Origin: JBNPEO01 sp050490315
Lineage (GTDB): Bacteria; Actinomycetota; Actinomycetes; Actinomycetales; Micrococcaceae
Length of the DNA: 64,000 nucleotides
Assembly (NCBI RefSeq): GCF_050490315.1
Contig: NZ_JBNPEO010000001.1
Location: 726,824 to 790,823 of the forward strand
Reading direction: 5' to 3'
Below, one piece after another: positions 18,365-27,377 of the stretch; position 1 is the stretch's first letter; every line of letters begins with the position of its first letter. A program made the translations under genes and the position numbers. The notes below the pieces were generated by a model. That model saw nothing but the letters and a program-made list of their open reading frames with translations. It did not search any database and had not been told where the DNA came from.

Positions 18365-21010
18365 CTAGCTGGTGCCCGAACTTAGCAAGACATTTTGCAT
18401 TCCGCCCTTACCGTTGCCGGCTGCCACCCACACGGAACCGTCCGTGCGCCGAAGCAAAATATTCTTCTGTTGACCAGAGGTGAAGCCAAATGCGGGCATC
18501 TTCTGATCTGCTGTTTGCCATGGTCCTGAAAGCGCCGTACGTGGCTTGAAGCCTCCCACGCCGTCTCCCGGGTAGAGCCAATTTGTGCCGGACGAGGTGT
18601 TCGCCAGAAGATCGGCTTTGCCATCACCATTGAAATCTCCAGTGGCCACTACCGCGGAAAAGATATCCCATCCACTTCCGATCTGTCGTCGCGAAAGAAA
18701 TCCTCCTGAGCCGTTGCCGGGATACAGGAAAAGTGCCCCTTGCGACGTTCGGGCCATTATGTCCCCGGAGCCGTCACCATTCCAGTCGGTTGTCGCGACG
18801 ATGGAGGCGAATATTTGCCAGCCCTTACCGATCGTCTTAGGCGCTAGGAAGTTCCCACGCCCGTCAGTCGGGTAGAGCAAGAGTGTGCCATCGACGGCCC
18901 TGGCCAGCAGGGCCGTTCCGCCTTTTCGATCAAAATCTCTTGCCACTGAAACAGAGGTGAATGTTTGCCAGCCGGCGCCAACTTGCCGCCGGGTCAACCA
19001 TCCGCCGTGCCCGTTGCCCGGGTACAGATAGAGCTGCCCAGTCTTGGCGACGGCCAAAACGTCGGGGTTCCCATCGCCGTCGAAGTCGCCAGCCTCTAGC
19101 ACCTTCGCGAATACCTGCCATGCGCGGCCAACTTGCACCGACATCGCAAAATTGCCCTTACCGCCGCCTAAGTACGTGGTGAGTGCGCCGCTGGAGGTAC
19201 GAACGACGATGTCGCTTTTACCGTCGCGATTGATGTCGAGGCCACCGAGCACAGAATCGAACGCTCCCCAACCGCGGCCAGCAATAACGGGAGATGCGAA
19301 ACCGTTAGAACCATTCCCAGAGTACAAATACAGGTCTCCGGACGTGGAAATGGCGAACAGATCTGCCTTCCCATCACCCGAGAAATCACCGGCAGGAAGG
19401 ACAGAAGCGAACTGTTGATAGCCCTGACCGATGCTGATCCGAGGCTTAAATCCTGCTTTTCCGTTGCCGGCATAAAGCCATAGCACCCCGTCTGTCCCCA
19501 CGGCTACGAGGTCGTTAAACCCATCGCGGTTGAAGTCACCCGGCGCGAGTACAGACTTGAAAATGCTCCACCCAGAGCCAACTTGTGTTCGTGGGCGAAG
19601 TCCTCCTTGACCGTCACCGGCGTAAAACCAAAAATTCCCGCTGGCGTCGCGCGCTAGGAGATCAGCGTTTCCGTCGCCATTAAAGTCTTTGGTGGCAGTG
19701 ACGACGTCGTAGATATCCCACCCTGCCCCGATCACGGTCGCTGCACCGAAAGTCCCGTCTGCGAGCCCTCGCTGGAGCAGCAGTTTTCCGTCAGCAGTCT
19801 TCGTCAACAGATCGGCGCGTCCGTCTGAGGTGTAATCACCTGATGTGAGGCGCTGTACTTTTGTGAACAGAGCCGGAGCGCTGGCGCCAGCAAAACGCTT
19901 CAGCCCTGCGGCGTCACCGTTCCATACATTCGAGTCGCCCAAGAATGGGCCCTCGGAGCTGTACTGCCACATGCTGTAGGCGCTCCAGCTCGCGGGCAAG
20001 GTTCCGGCGTCGTTGCTTGCAGAAAGCGGGTAGGCGGCGAGCCACAGCGGGTAATCACTAAAGGCGGCGGAGTTGCCGGTGCACTGCGTCCACCAATCGG
20101 TGGTGGTGTAGATCGCGGGCAAGCGTCCGGTCAGCGACTTCATGGTGGTGCCGAAGTCTTTGAGCCACTGGACCATTTGACTCGCGGTCATCCCGTAGCA
20201 AACATTTCCAGTGTTGTACCCGAGGTCTGTGCGGCCCGCGTAGGGGTTGTACTCAATATCAATCACGGGAGGAAGTGTGGAACCGTCGGCGCTCCATCCA
20301 CCACCGTTGGCCACAAAGTACTTGGCTTGGGAAGCGCCAGAGGACCAGTTGGGAATAGCGAAGTGGTACGCGCCGCGGGTCATACCAACCTGGCGCGAGC
20401 CGTTGTATTGCTGAGCGAAGTTTGCGTTGGTGTAGAAACTACCCTCGGTGGCCTTCACATAGGCAAAGCGCGAACCCTGGGACCACTGCGATGCCCAATC
20501 CACATTTCCCTGATAGGCGCTGACGTCTTGGCCAGGAACTCCAAAGCTGGGACGCCAATGCGTTGCACTAAAGGCCTCAGCACTCACGGCTTGCCGTGAT
20601 AGCACGCCGCTGGTTCCAGAGGACACGTACTTCTTTGAAGCGTTGGTCTCCATTGTGGCGCCGGCTGGGCCGATGGCTTTGAGGAGTTGTTCCTCTTTAC
20701 TTCCGGCCGGTGCTGGAACCGCAGAGGCCGTTGCGGTTGCGGTGGGGGACATAGTGGGCGCAACCGTCGTCGTACTTTGTGCGGTGGCGGCGGGGGAGGC
20801 CGACGGCGAAACAGTCGCCGCGCTGCTGGTTTTCGTGGCGGATGCTGTGGGGCTGGGCGACGACGTTGAACTGGTCAGCGAATCGGCGTTAGCCGCGCCC
20901 GGCGACAGTAGTCCAAGTGTGGTGACGCAAACGGCGGCGAATGCGGCGCCGCGGAGTGTTCGAGACTGAAGTGCGCTCGGGTGGCGGCGGGAAAGTGCAG
21001 GCTTAATCAT
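18365..21010 (-). CDS. Secreted GH25 lysozyme with FG-GAP/VCBS repeats
   Basis: The protein is 881 residues. A signal peptide ends about residue 42 (GAANADS), followed by a Ser/Thr/Pro/Ala linker to about residue 100. Residues 157-365 are a GH25 muramidase domain with GQDVSAYQGNVDW and the catalytic pair in DIEYNPY. The C-terminal 500 residues hold about nine FG-GAP repeats of roughly 47 residues (for example TKDFNGDGNADLLA, APGDFNRDGFNDLVA, ATGDFNGDGKADLLA) plus a degenerate last blade, i.e. a beta-propeller. It should cut peptidoglycan outside the cell; the propeller may bind wall glycan. The ATG at 21010 is preceded by GGAG. Confidence 0.9.
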   Translation of the reverse strand: MIKPALSRRHPSALQSRTLRGAAFAAVCVTTLGLLSPGAANADSLTSSTSSPSPTASATKTSSAATVSPSASPAATAQSTTTVAPTMSPTATATASAVPAPAGSKEEQLLKAIGPAGATMETNASKKYVSSGTSGVLSRQAVSAEAFSATHWRPSFGVPGQDVSAYQGNVDWASQWSQGSRFAYVKATEGSFYTNANFAQQYNGSRQVGMTRGAYHFAIPNWSSGASQAKYFVANGGGWSADGSTLPPVIDIEYNPYAGRTDLGYNTGNVCYGMTASQMVQWLKDFGTTMKSLTGRLPAIYTTTDWWTQCTGNSAAFSDYPLWLAAYPLSASNDAGTLPASWSAYSMWQYSSEGPFLGDSNVWNGDAAGLKRFAGASAPALFTKVQRLTSGDYTSDGRADLLTKTADGKLLLQRGLADGTFGAATVIGAGWDIYDVVTATKDFNGDGNADLLARDASGNFWFYAGDGQGGLRPRTQVGSGWSIFKSVLAPGDFNRDGFNDLVAVGTDGVLWLYAGNGKAGFKPRISIGQGYQQFASVLPAGDFSGDGKADLFAISTSGDLYLYSGNGSNGFASPVIAGRGWGAFDSVLGGLDINRDGKSDIVVRTSSGALTTYLGGGKGNFAMSVQVGRAWQVFAKVLEAGDFDGDGNPDVLAVAKTGQLYLYPGNGHGGWLTRRQVGAGWQTFTSVSVARDFDRKGGTALLARAVDGTLLLYPTDGRGNFLAPKTIGKGWQIFASIVATTDWNGDGSGDIMARTSQGALFLYPGNGSGGFLSRRQIGSGWDIFSAVVATGDFNGDGKADLLANTSSGTNWLYPGDGVGGFKPRTALSGPWQTADQKMPAFGFTSGQQKNILLRRTDGSVWVAAGNGKGGMQNVLLSSGTS

Positions 21011-21315
21011 GGATGACTCCGGGGCAGTGCGGGGAGGAGCTCAGCTTGCACTGAAACTTTACGGGCCGCTAGTTGCGACAGGTGTTTTGCAAACTCTAGG
21101 GGCTAACGCGAATACCCTAACACCTCGCGCCTGATGTGACCAGAGTGATCCATGTGACTCGAGTGACTAAACGAACGGCGCATCGATCGACTTCTGAGTT
21201 GGTTGTTTTCCACAGGCAATCTCGTATGACTTTTATTCAGCTCTGTGCTGGCTTACCGTGTTGGCTAATAGGGGACAAGCCAGCAGGTCGACGGCGCAAG
21301 ACGTACGGGGGAAAC
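21011..21315. other. Divergent intergenic region, lysozyme / tad operon
   Basis: A 305-bp spacer between divergent genes. An open frame runs through its right half into the tadA gene, but the GTG at 21316 has the only good RBS, so I treat this as regulatory. No clear promoter hexamers or hairpin were found. Confidence 0.4.
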
Positions 21316-22539
21316 GTGGATGCAATAGCTATTGTCGAGGATGAGGTCCGTGAGCTGATTAGACGGCGTGGCCTAGATCCTCTGACGCAAGCGAGCGACG
21401 TTCGTCGCCTGGTTGAGGCGGCGGTTAGCGATTACGACGAACGCTCGATGCTGGGAGCAGTGCCGCCACTAGGCCACGCGGAGACCGTGCGCCGCCAAGT
21501 ATTCGATGCTGTTGCCGGGTTTGGGGCCCTGCAACCGCTCTTGGACGATCCCAGCATTGAAGAAATTTGGCTCAACGCGCCTCATGAAATATTCGTGGCG
21601 CGTAACGGTGAGTCTGAACTGACTTCCATTTCGCTGACGGACCAGCAGGTCAAAGACCTCGTGGAACGGATGCTGAAGAGTTCCGGCAGACGACTGGACC
21701 TCTCCTCGCCCTTTGTGGATGCGGCATTGCCTGATGGTTCCCGTCTCCACGTCGTGATCCCCGATGTCACCCGCCGGCATTGGGCAGTAAATATTAGAAA
21801 GTTCGTGGTCAAAGCAACCCGGCTTGAACACCTTGTGGAATTCGGCACACTCACCCCGCAGGCCGCACGCTTCCTCGGAGCGGCCGTGAGTAGCGGCTTG
21901 AACGTACTGGTCTCGGGAGCTACTCAAGCGGGGAAGACCACCATGCTCAATTGCCTTGCCGCCAGCATTGGCTCGCGTGAACGTGTGGTCACTGTTGAAG
22001 AAATTTTTGAGCTCAAGCTTCCACTCCGCGATGTAGTGGGCCTCCAATGCCGGCAGGCAAACCTCGAAGGTGAAGGAGAGATTCCGCTACGCAGGCTAGT
22101 TAAAGAAGCTCTGCGTATGCGGCCCGACCGGCTGATCGTGGGAGAGGTTCGTGAAGCCGAGAGCCTAGACATGCTGATCGCCTTGAACAGTGGCCTGCCT
22201 GGGATGTGTACGGTCCACGCGAACTCCGCGCATGACGCTGTCACCAAGATCTGTACCCTGCCGCTGCTAGCCGGAGCCAACATATCCAGCCACTTTGTGG
22301 TGCCCACCGTAGCGTCCTGTGTTGACTTAGTAGTGCACTGCACGCGACTCGCTAATGGGCGCCGGCGAGTATCGGAAATACTCGCGTTGGGACGTCGAGT
22401 CGAAAACGGTGTGATTGAGTCCACCATGGTGTTCTCAATCAAAGATGGCGAACTAGCCCCAACCGGGACTGGGCTGCCTTCAGCAGACAAGCTTGCATTG
22501 GCAGGTTACGACGCAGCCTCGCTTTTGGAGGTTCGCTAA
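21316..22539 (+). CDS. TadA/CpaF secretion ATPase
   Basis: The protein is 407 residues from GTG 21316, preceded by GGGGGAAAC. It is a type II/IV secretion ATPase: LDDPSIEEIWLN, Walker A GATQAGKTT near residue 201, the Asp box region EEIFELKLP, Walker B RPDRLIVGEVR and the His box GMCTVHAN. It powers assembly of Flp-type pili at the membrane. The stop overlaps the tadB start (TAATG). Confidence 0.9.
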   Translation: MDAIAIVEDEVRELIRRRGLDPLTQASDVRRLVEAAVSDYDERSMLGAVPPLGHAETVRRQVFDAVAGFGALQPLLDDPSIEEIWLNAPHEIFVARNGESELTSISLTDQQVKDLVERMLKSSGRRLDLSSPFVDAALPDGSRLHVVIPDVTRRHWAVNIRKFVVKATRLEHLVEFGTLTPQAARFLGAAVSSGLNVLVSGATQAGKTTMLNCLAASIGSRERVVTVEEIFELKLPLRDVVGLQCRQANLEGEGEIPLRRLVKEALRMRPDRLIVGEVREAESLDMLIALNSGLPGMCTVHANSAHDAVTKICTLPLLAGANISSHFVVPTVASCVDLVVHCTRLANGRRRVSEILALGRRVENGVIESTMVFSIKDGELAPTGTGLPSADKLALAGYDAASLLEVR

Positions 22540-23393
22540 TGTCGGCGGCTTGGGGGCTTCTTTTTGGTGCCGGGCTCTTCCTGATCTGGTGGTCATTTTG
22601 GGCTGTGCCCGTAAAGCCAAAACGTGACGCTAAACCATCACGGCTCGAATTGATGCTCCTGAGCGCCGGGATCGAACGGGTCAGCGCAACGGGCCTAATC
22701 GTCTCCTGCTTCGCAGTCGGGCTTGTGGTGCTTTTGGTTTTCTTTGTTTTCACACGCTCGTGGCAGATCGCTGCGTGCTTTGGCCTATTCGGCGGGTGGC
22801 TCCCGCTGGCTTTAGTGAGCTGGCGCGCCAAAAAGCGCACGGCCGTGCTACGCCAGCTATGGCCCGACGTCGTTGACCACCTCCGCTCCGCCATCCGGGC
22901 TGGTCTCTCACTTCCGGAAGCGCTGATGCAATTGGGCACCAAAGGTCCGGAGGAGTTGAGGCCGCTCTTCTTGGAATTCGCTGCTGACTACCGTTCAGGT
23001 GGGCAGTTCGATCAGTCGCTCACGCTCCTGAAGGCTCGCATTGCTGACCCAGTGGCAGACCGGATCATTGAAGCTTTGCGTCTGACAAGGGAGGTCGGCG
23101 GTTCAGACCTGGGCCGGCTCTTGGGCACCCTCGCAGAATTCCTGCGTGATAGTGGCAGAACCCGGAGCGAGCTTGAAGCGCGCCAGTCGTGGACAGTAAA
23201 CGCAGCCAGACTTGCTGTTGCGGCACCATGGATAGTTCTGCTGCTGATGGCTTCGCGGCGCGAGGCAGTGACAGCCTACAGCTCCACCCTCGGTTTACTT
23301 GTCCTTGTTGGCGGCTTAGTGATCTCCGTGGTCTGCTACCGCGTGATGCTGCGGATTGGTGCCCTCCCAGAAGATGAGCGGGTGCTCCGGTGA
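22539..23393 (+). CDS. TadB-like type II secretion F domain protein
   Basis: The protein is 284 residues with hydrophobic segments near residues 5-20, 50-85, 230-245 and 255-275 and a GspF domain (DVVDHLRSAIRAGLSLPEAL). It is one of the two inner-membrane platform proteins of a Tad pilus. It overlaps both neighbours (TAATG, GTGA), so tadA-B-C are translationally coupled. Confidence 0.87.
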   Translation: MSAAWGLLFGAGLFLIWWSFWAVPVKPKRDAKPSRLELMLLSAGIERVSATGLIVSCFAVGLVVLLVFFVFTRSWQIAACFGLFGGWLPLALVSWRAKKRTAVLRQLWPDVVDHLRSAIRAGLSLPEALMQLGTKGPEELRPLFLEFAADYRSGGQFDQSLTLLKARIADPVADRIIEALRLTREVGGSDLGRLLGTLAEFLRDSGRTRSELEARQSWTVNAARLAVAAPWIVLLLMASRREAVTAYSSTLGLLVLVGGLVISVVCYRVMLRIGALPEDERVLR

Positions 23394-24331
23394 GTGCGCT
23401 GAACGCGTCAGCGGTATTTTGTGGGGTTGTCCTGGGAGGTGGGCTCTGGCTGGTGATGGTCAGGCTGCCGTTTATGCGAGCCACTACGTTCACGGACCGC
23501 ATTGCCCCGCAGCTGCGTTCAGCCAGTAACGAGTCTCGGTTACTCCGGACGGCGAAACAGAACATCACACCTTTCGGCGCCCTGGAACGGATTCTTGCTC
23601 CCGCGCTCCGGGACGCAGTCCACTGGATGGCACGGTTTAATACAGGCGCCTCGGCACTTAGCCGACGCCTAGCCCAAGCTGGCATCAAAAAGAGCGCAGT
23701 GGACTTCCGGGCAGAACAGCTGCTCTGGGCAGGAGCGGGATTTGTCGTGGGCGTAGTGGCCATTGTGAGTTCGGCCGCGGCAGGCCGATTCAATCCCTTA
23801 ATAGCGGTTATAGCCGTGGTGGGAAGCGCCTTAGCCGGGTTTGTAGCGCGCGACTATGTCTTAGGGGTGACCATCCGACGCCGTGAAGCCAGGATGCTCT
23901 CAGAATTTCCTAGTCTGGCGGAACTAATGGCGCTCGCAGTCAGTGCGGGGGAGAGCGCCACCGGCGCCTTGGAGCGGATATGCCGTTCGGCCAAGGGCGA
24001 GTTGGCCTCGGAATTCGCGGAAATTTTGGCTCAAACTCGGGCGGGAAAACCACTTGTTGAGGCGCTCCAGGACTTTTCCAGACGCACTGACCTTGCGCCG
24101 CTTGTGCGGTTTGTCGACGGGATCGTTGTGGCTGTGGAGCGAGGGACCCCACTAGCCGAGGTTTTACGAGCTCAAGCGCAGGATGTGCGTGACATGTCCA
24201 AACGCGAGCTGATGGAATCTGCGGGCAAAAAAGAAATTGCCATGATGGTTCCGCTCGTTTTCGGGGTATTGCCGCTGACCGTCATTTTCGCAATATTCCC
24301 TGGTATTGCTGCCATCTCGCTCAATCCCTAA
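23390..24331 (+). CDS. TadC-like type II secretion F domain protein
   Basis: The protein is 313 residues from a GTG that overlaps the tadB stop. It has a GspF domain (SLAELMALAVSAGESATGALERIC, seen near residues 175-200) and terminal membrane segments including MMVPLVFGVLPLTVIF. It is the second platform protein of the Tad pilus. Confidence 0.87.
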   Translation: MSALNASAVFCGVVLGGGLWLVMVRLPFMRATTFTDRIAPQLRSASNESRLLRTAKQNITPFGALERILAPALRDAVHWMARFNTGASALSRRLAQAGIKKSAVDFRAEQLLWAGAGFVVGVVAIVSSAAAGRFNPLIAVIAVVGSALAGFVARDYVLGVTIRRREARMLSEFPSLAELMALAVSAGESATGALERICRSAKGELASEFAEILAQTRAGKPLVEALQDFSRRTDLAPLVRFVDGIVVAVERGTPLAEVLRAQAQDVRDMSKRELMESAGKKEIAMMVPLVFGVLPLTVIFAIFPGIAAISLNP

Positions 24332-24389
24332 CGGGCTACCCGGATTTCAAAAATCAGATTAAATCTCATCACTAGCAAGGAAAGAAACC

Positions 24390-24683
24390 ATGAAAATCCA
24401 AAAAATCACGCAAACTACCTTGACCATGTACCGGGCGTCAGCTCAACTGATCGCCCTCGCACTCACTGCACTACTTGGACTGAACGGATCGCTGGGTCAG
24501 TCAGTGCCCGGAGCAAATACAAGCCCGCTGGACCGGACTGAAAACAGCGAACGCGGCGATGTCCCCGGCTGGGTCATGATCACACTGATGTCTGCCGCTC
24601 TCGTGGCACTCTTGCTAGCGATCGCCGGCCCCGCATTGGAAGGGTTGTTCAATCAGGCAATGGATAGTGTCGGCAAGAAATAA
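24390..24683 (+). CDS. Small pilin-like membrane protein (probable Flp-type pilin)
   Basis: The protein is 97 residues with RBS AAGGAAAG. It has two hydrophobic stretches (about 18-35 and 62-82). The second is preceded by SERGDVPGWVMITL, which resembles a prepilin-peptidase site followed by the pilin helix, with a short polar tail (NQAMDSVGKK). Position right after tadC is where actinobacterial tad operons put the pilin. The first hydrophobic stretch is unusual for a Flp leader, so pilin identity is likely but not certain. Confidence 0.65.
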   Translation: MKIQKITQTTLTMYRASAQLIALALTALLGLNGSLGQSVPGANTSPLDRTENSERGDVPGWVMITLMSAALVALLLAIAGPALEGLFNQAMDSVGKK

Positions 24684-25086
24684 GTTCCTCAAGGGGACTT
24701 TATCTACGGCCAACCGGGATTCGGAGCGGGGCTCTGCCGTTGTGGACTTTGTCCTCGTTGGGGCGCTGCTCACCATGTTCTTTTTGGCGATAATTCAGCT
24801 CACGCTTGTTCTCCATATCCGGAACACTCTGATTGATGCTGCGGCTTCCGGTGCGCGGTACGGAACGCTCGCTGACCGAGGCCCCGCCGATGCGGTTCAA
24901 CGCGCTAAGGACTTAACAACTTCGGCACTGAATGCGGACTTCGCTCAGGACGTTACGGTGTCAGAGACTGAATACCAGGGGGTAAGAACCATGGAAGTTA
25001 GGATTTCTGCCCCGCTGCCTGTCATTGGCCTCATTGGTCCTAGTGCGGCGCTGGAGGTGACAGGGCATGCAGCAGTGCAGCGCTAG
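24667..25086 (+). CDS. TadE-like pseudopilin
   Basis: The protein is 139 residues from a GTG overlapping the upstream gene by 17 bases. ERGSAVVDFVLVGALL is a TadE-type prepilin motif (Gly before the cleavage, acidic residue at +5/+6), and the C-terminal part is extracytoplasmic beta-rich. It is a minor pilin of the Tad system. Confidence 0.82.
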   Translation: MSARNKFLKGTLSTANRDSERGSAVVDFVLVGALLTMFFLAIIQLTLVLHIRNTLIDAAASGARYGTLADRGPADAVQRAKDLTTSALNADFAQDVTVSETEYQGVRTMEVRISAPLPVIGLIGPSAALEVTGHAAVQR

Positions 25087-25567
25087 CGTTGAACGCTTCA
25101 AACATCGGCTCCTACTCGCGCTGGGCCGCGATGCACACGGACGGGCCACCGCCGCGAACCAGGCTGGCAACGCCATTGTTGAGTTCACCTTTTTGTCCGT
25201 GCTGCTTATGGTTCCAGTGGTGTACTTCATCTTGACCGTGGCTCAACTTCAGGCCGCTTCATTTGCTGCGGTTGGCGCCACGGATCAAGCTGCCAAGGTT
25301 TACGTCGCCCAGGCCAACCCTGCAGATGGAACAGTAGCCGCACAGCAAGCGGCAATGCTTGCGCTCGCGGACCACGGGTTCGGGCAAGAAGCAGGCAGTA
25401 TGTCAATTACGTGCGCCCCAGGCAGTTGTTCAGATTCTGGTTCGATCGTGACCGTGAGTTTGGATCTGAGCGTTCCACTGCCATTGATGCCCTTTGATAA
25501 CGGCAACCGTCTCAACGTCGGGAAGGTCTCGTCATCGGCGAGCCAAATCGTGGGACGTTTCCGGTGA
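25067..25567 (+). CDS. TadE/TadF-like pseudopilin
   Basis: The protein is 166 residues and overlaps the previous gene by 20 bases. The motif NAIVEFTFLSVLLMVP after a basic N-terminus is again the TadE pattern (Glu five residues into the helix). Two cysteines (CAPGSC) could form a disulfide outside. Translational coupling with its neighbours supports expression as one pilus operon. Confidence 0.8.
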   Translation: MQQCSASVERFKHRLLLALGRDAHGRATAANQAGNAIVEFTFLSVLLMVPVVYFILTVAQLQAASFAAVGATDQAAKVYVAQANPADGTVAAQQAAMLALADHGFGQEAGSMSITCAPGSCSDSGSIVTVSLDLSVPLPLMPFDNGNRLNVGKVSSSASQIVGRFR

Positions 25568-26055
25568 TGAGTCCCAAAATTCGAGAAGCTCTCACCCCGT
25601 CAACAAACACCAAGGACGGAGAGCGATCCAACGAAGGCGGCCAGCTGATGGTCATGATCATTGGGTACGTGCTCCTTTCACTACTTCTGGCAACCGTTGT
25701 TATGGCCATCTCGAATGTGTACATCGAGCACAAGAAACTACTTTCGGTTGCTGACAGTGCTGCAGTAGCCGCAGCGGACAGCTATTCCCTTGGCCAAAAT
25801 CAAGGCGGCTCTTCACCGGTGGCGGAATTGAACTCGCAACGCGTCTACAACTCGGCCCAAGATTTTCTGGTTAAGGACAACGCCACGGTCCGCTTTAACG
25901 CCCTTGCTCTTGACCCAAGGACCGGCAGCACCGACGGACGAACTGCGAACGTTGTCCTCACCGCCGTCGTACATCCACCAGTAGTGAACTTCCTCATCCC
26001 GGACGGGATCAGAATTGAAGCGAGCTCGACGGCGCGGTCTAGGCTGGTGCGATAA
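25567..26055 (+). CDS. TadG-like pilus-associated protein (Rv3660c/DUF-type)
   Basis: The protein is 162 residues from ATG 25567 (TGATG overlap; a GTG one codon earlier is possible). EGGQLMVMIIGYVLLSLLL is a membrane anchor of the TadG/Flp-assembly type, followed by HKKLLSVADSAAVAAADSYS, the helical segment seen in many actinobacterial Tad-associated proteins. It is the last gene of the tad operon. Confidence 0.72.
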   Translation: MSPKIREALTPSTNTKDGERSNEGGQLMVMIIGYVLLSLLLATVVMAISNVYIEHKKLLSVADSAAVAAADSYSLGQNQGGSSPVAELNSQRVYNSAQDFLVKDNATVRFNALALDPRTGSTDGRTANVVLTAVVHPPVVNFLIPDGIRIEASSTARSRLVR

Positions 26056-26093
26056 ACACGCCACGCGCTGCTATAGCGTAGGCTGGATTGACC

Positions 26094-27209
26094 ATGGCTG
26101 CCATAGATTTTCCCGCGGAAATCCGCGCATTACGAAGCACGTACACCTCCATCGAACAGGTCTCCAACGTCGAACAAATCCGTGAGGATATTGAAGACTT
26201 GTCCGATCAGGCTGGTGCCCCTGATCTTTGGGATGACCCTGCGGCAGCCCAAATCGTGACCTCAAAGCTCTCTCACCGCCAGAGCGAACTCGAACGTCTC
26301 ACTACTCTGGCTGACCGAATCGATGACCTTGAAGTTTTGGTTGAACTGGGCCAAGACGAAGACGACTCAGATTCGATGGATGAGGCCGCTGCGGAACTGG
26401 AATCGATCCGTAAGTCGCTGGCTCAGCTAGAAATCGTGACGCTGCTGGCCGGCGAATACGATTCGCGCGAAGCCGTAGTAACTATTCGCTCCGGTGCCGG
26501 TGGCGTTGATGCAGCTGACTTTGCCGAGATGTTGATGCGTATGTACCTACGCTGGGCGGAGCGCCATGGCTATCCCACCACCGTGATGGACACTTCCTAT
26601 GCCGAAGAGGCTGGGCTCAAGTCCGCCACCTTCGAGGTCAAAGCGCCTTATGCCTTTGGAACTTTGAGCGTTGAAGCAGGGACACATCGTTTGGTTCGGA
26701 TCAGTCCTTTTGACAACCAGGGTCGCCGGCAGACGTCCTTCGCCGCGGTGGAGGTTATTCCTCTGATTGAGCAAACAGACTCGATCGAGATCCCGGACAA
26801 TGAAATCCGTGTTGACGTGTTCCGCTCATCTGGCCCCGGCGGACAGTCCGTGAACACCACTGACTCAGCTGTCCGGTTGACACACATTCCCACCGGCACC
26901 GTGGTGTCCATGCAAAACGAGAAATCGCAATTGCAGAACCGTGCAGCAGCCATGCGGGTCCTTCAGTCGCGGCTTCTGCTACTCAAAAAAGAGCAGGAAG
27001 ACGCTGAGAAGAAAGCCTTCGCTGGAGACATCAAGGCGTCCTGGGGGGACCAGATGCGTTCCTACGTTCTCAACCCGTACCAGATGGTCAAGGACTTACG
27101 GACTAACTTCGAAGTCGGTAACACCTCCGCGGTCTTGGACGGCGACATTGATGACTTTATTGACGCAGGCATTCGCTGGCGCGCGGATAATCGCAACGCG
27201 GCCGAGTAG
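26094..27209 (+). CDS. prfB: Peptide chain release factor 2
   Basis: The protein is 371 residues. It has the RF2 anticodon-like motif SPF in ISPFDNQGRRQTSF and the catalytic GGQ in GPGGQSVNTTDSAVR. RF2 recognises UGA and UAA stop codons and triggers peptide release. The frame is continuous through the region where many bacteria carry a programmed UGA frameshift (about codon 25), so autoregulation by frameshifting is absent. ATG 26094 chosen; a TTG two codons earlier is possible. Position before ftsE is conserved in actinobacteria. Confidence 0.95.
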   Translation: MAAIDFPAEIRALRSTYTSIEQVSNVEQIREDIEDLSDQAGAPDLWDDPAAAQIVTSKLSHRQSELERLTTLADRIDDLEVLVELGQDEDDSDSMDEAAAELESIRKSLAQLEIVTLLAGEYDSREAVVTIRSGAGGVDAADFAEMLMRMYLRWAERHGYPTTVMDTSYAEEAGLKSATFEVKAPYAFGTLSVEAGTHRLVRISPFDNQGRRQTSFAAVEVIPLIEQTDSIEIPDNEIRVDVFRSSGPGGQSVNTTDSAVRLTHIPTGTVVSMQNEKSQLQNRAAAMRVLQSRLLLLKKEQEDAEKKAFAGDIKASWGDQMRSYVLNPYQMVKDLRTNFEVGNTSAVLDGDIDDFIDAGIRWRADNRNAAE

Positions 27210-27377
27210 TCACGGTTGATCACCGATTAGGCGACACACCGCGCTAAACGGGGGCCAAGGGTGGGTTCAATGCCTATAGTCGAAAGGCCGGAGCCTACTT
27301 CCCCCAAGCGAAAGCCCGAGCACCGGTAGCTGGATAGGGCAATTTTTTGCGCTCTCCTGCCGGGTTTACGAAGAGTC

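Noticed and set aside
18380..19870. DNA tandem repeat or CRISPR-like array
   Set aside because: The periodicity of about 140 bases is the coding of FG-GAP protein repeats; the DNA copies diverge and there are no spacers.
26094..26250. Programmed +1 frameshift in prfB
   Set aside because: The frame is open without an internal UGA in this region, so no frameshift is needed.
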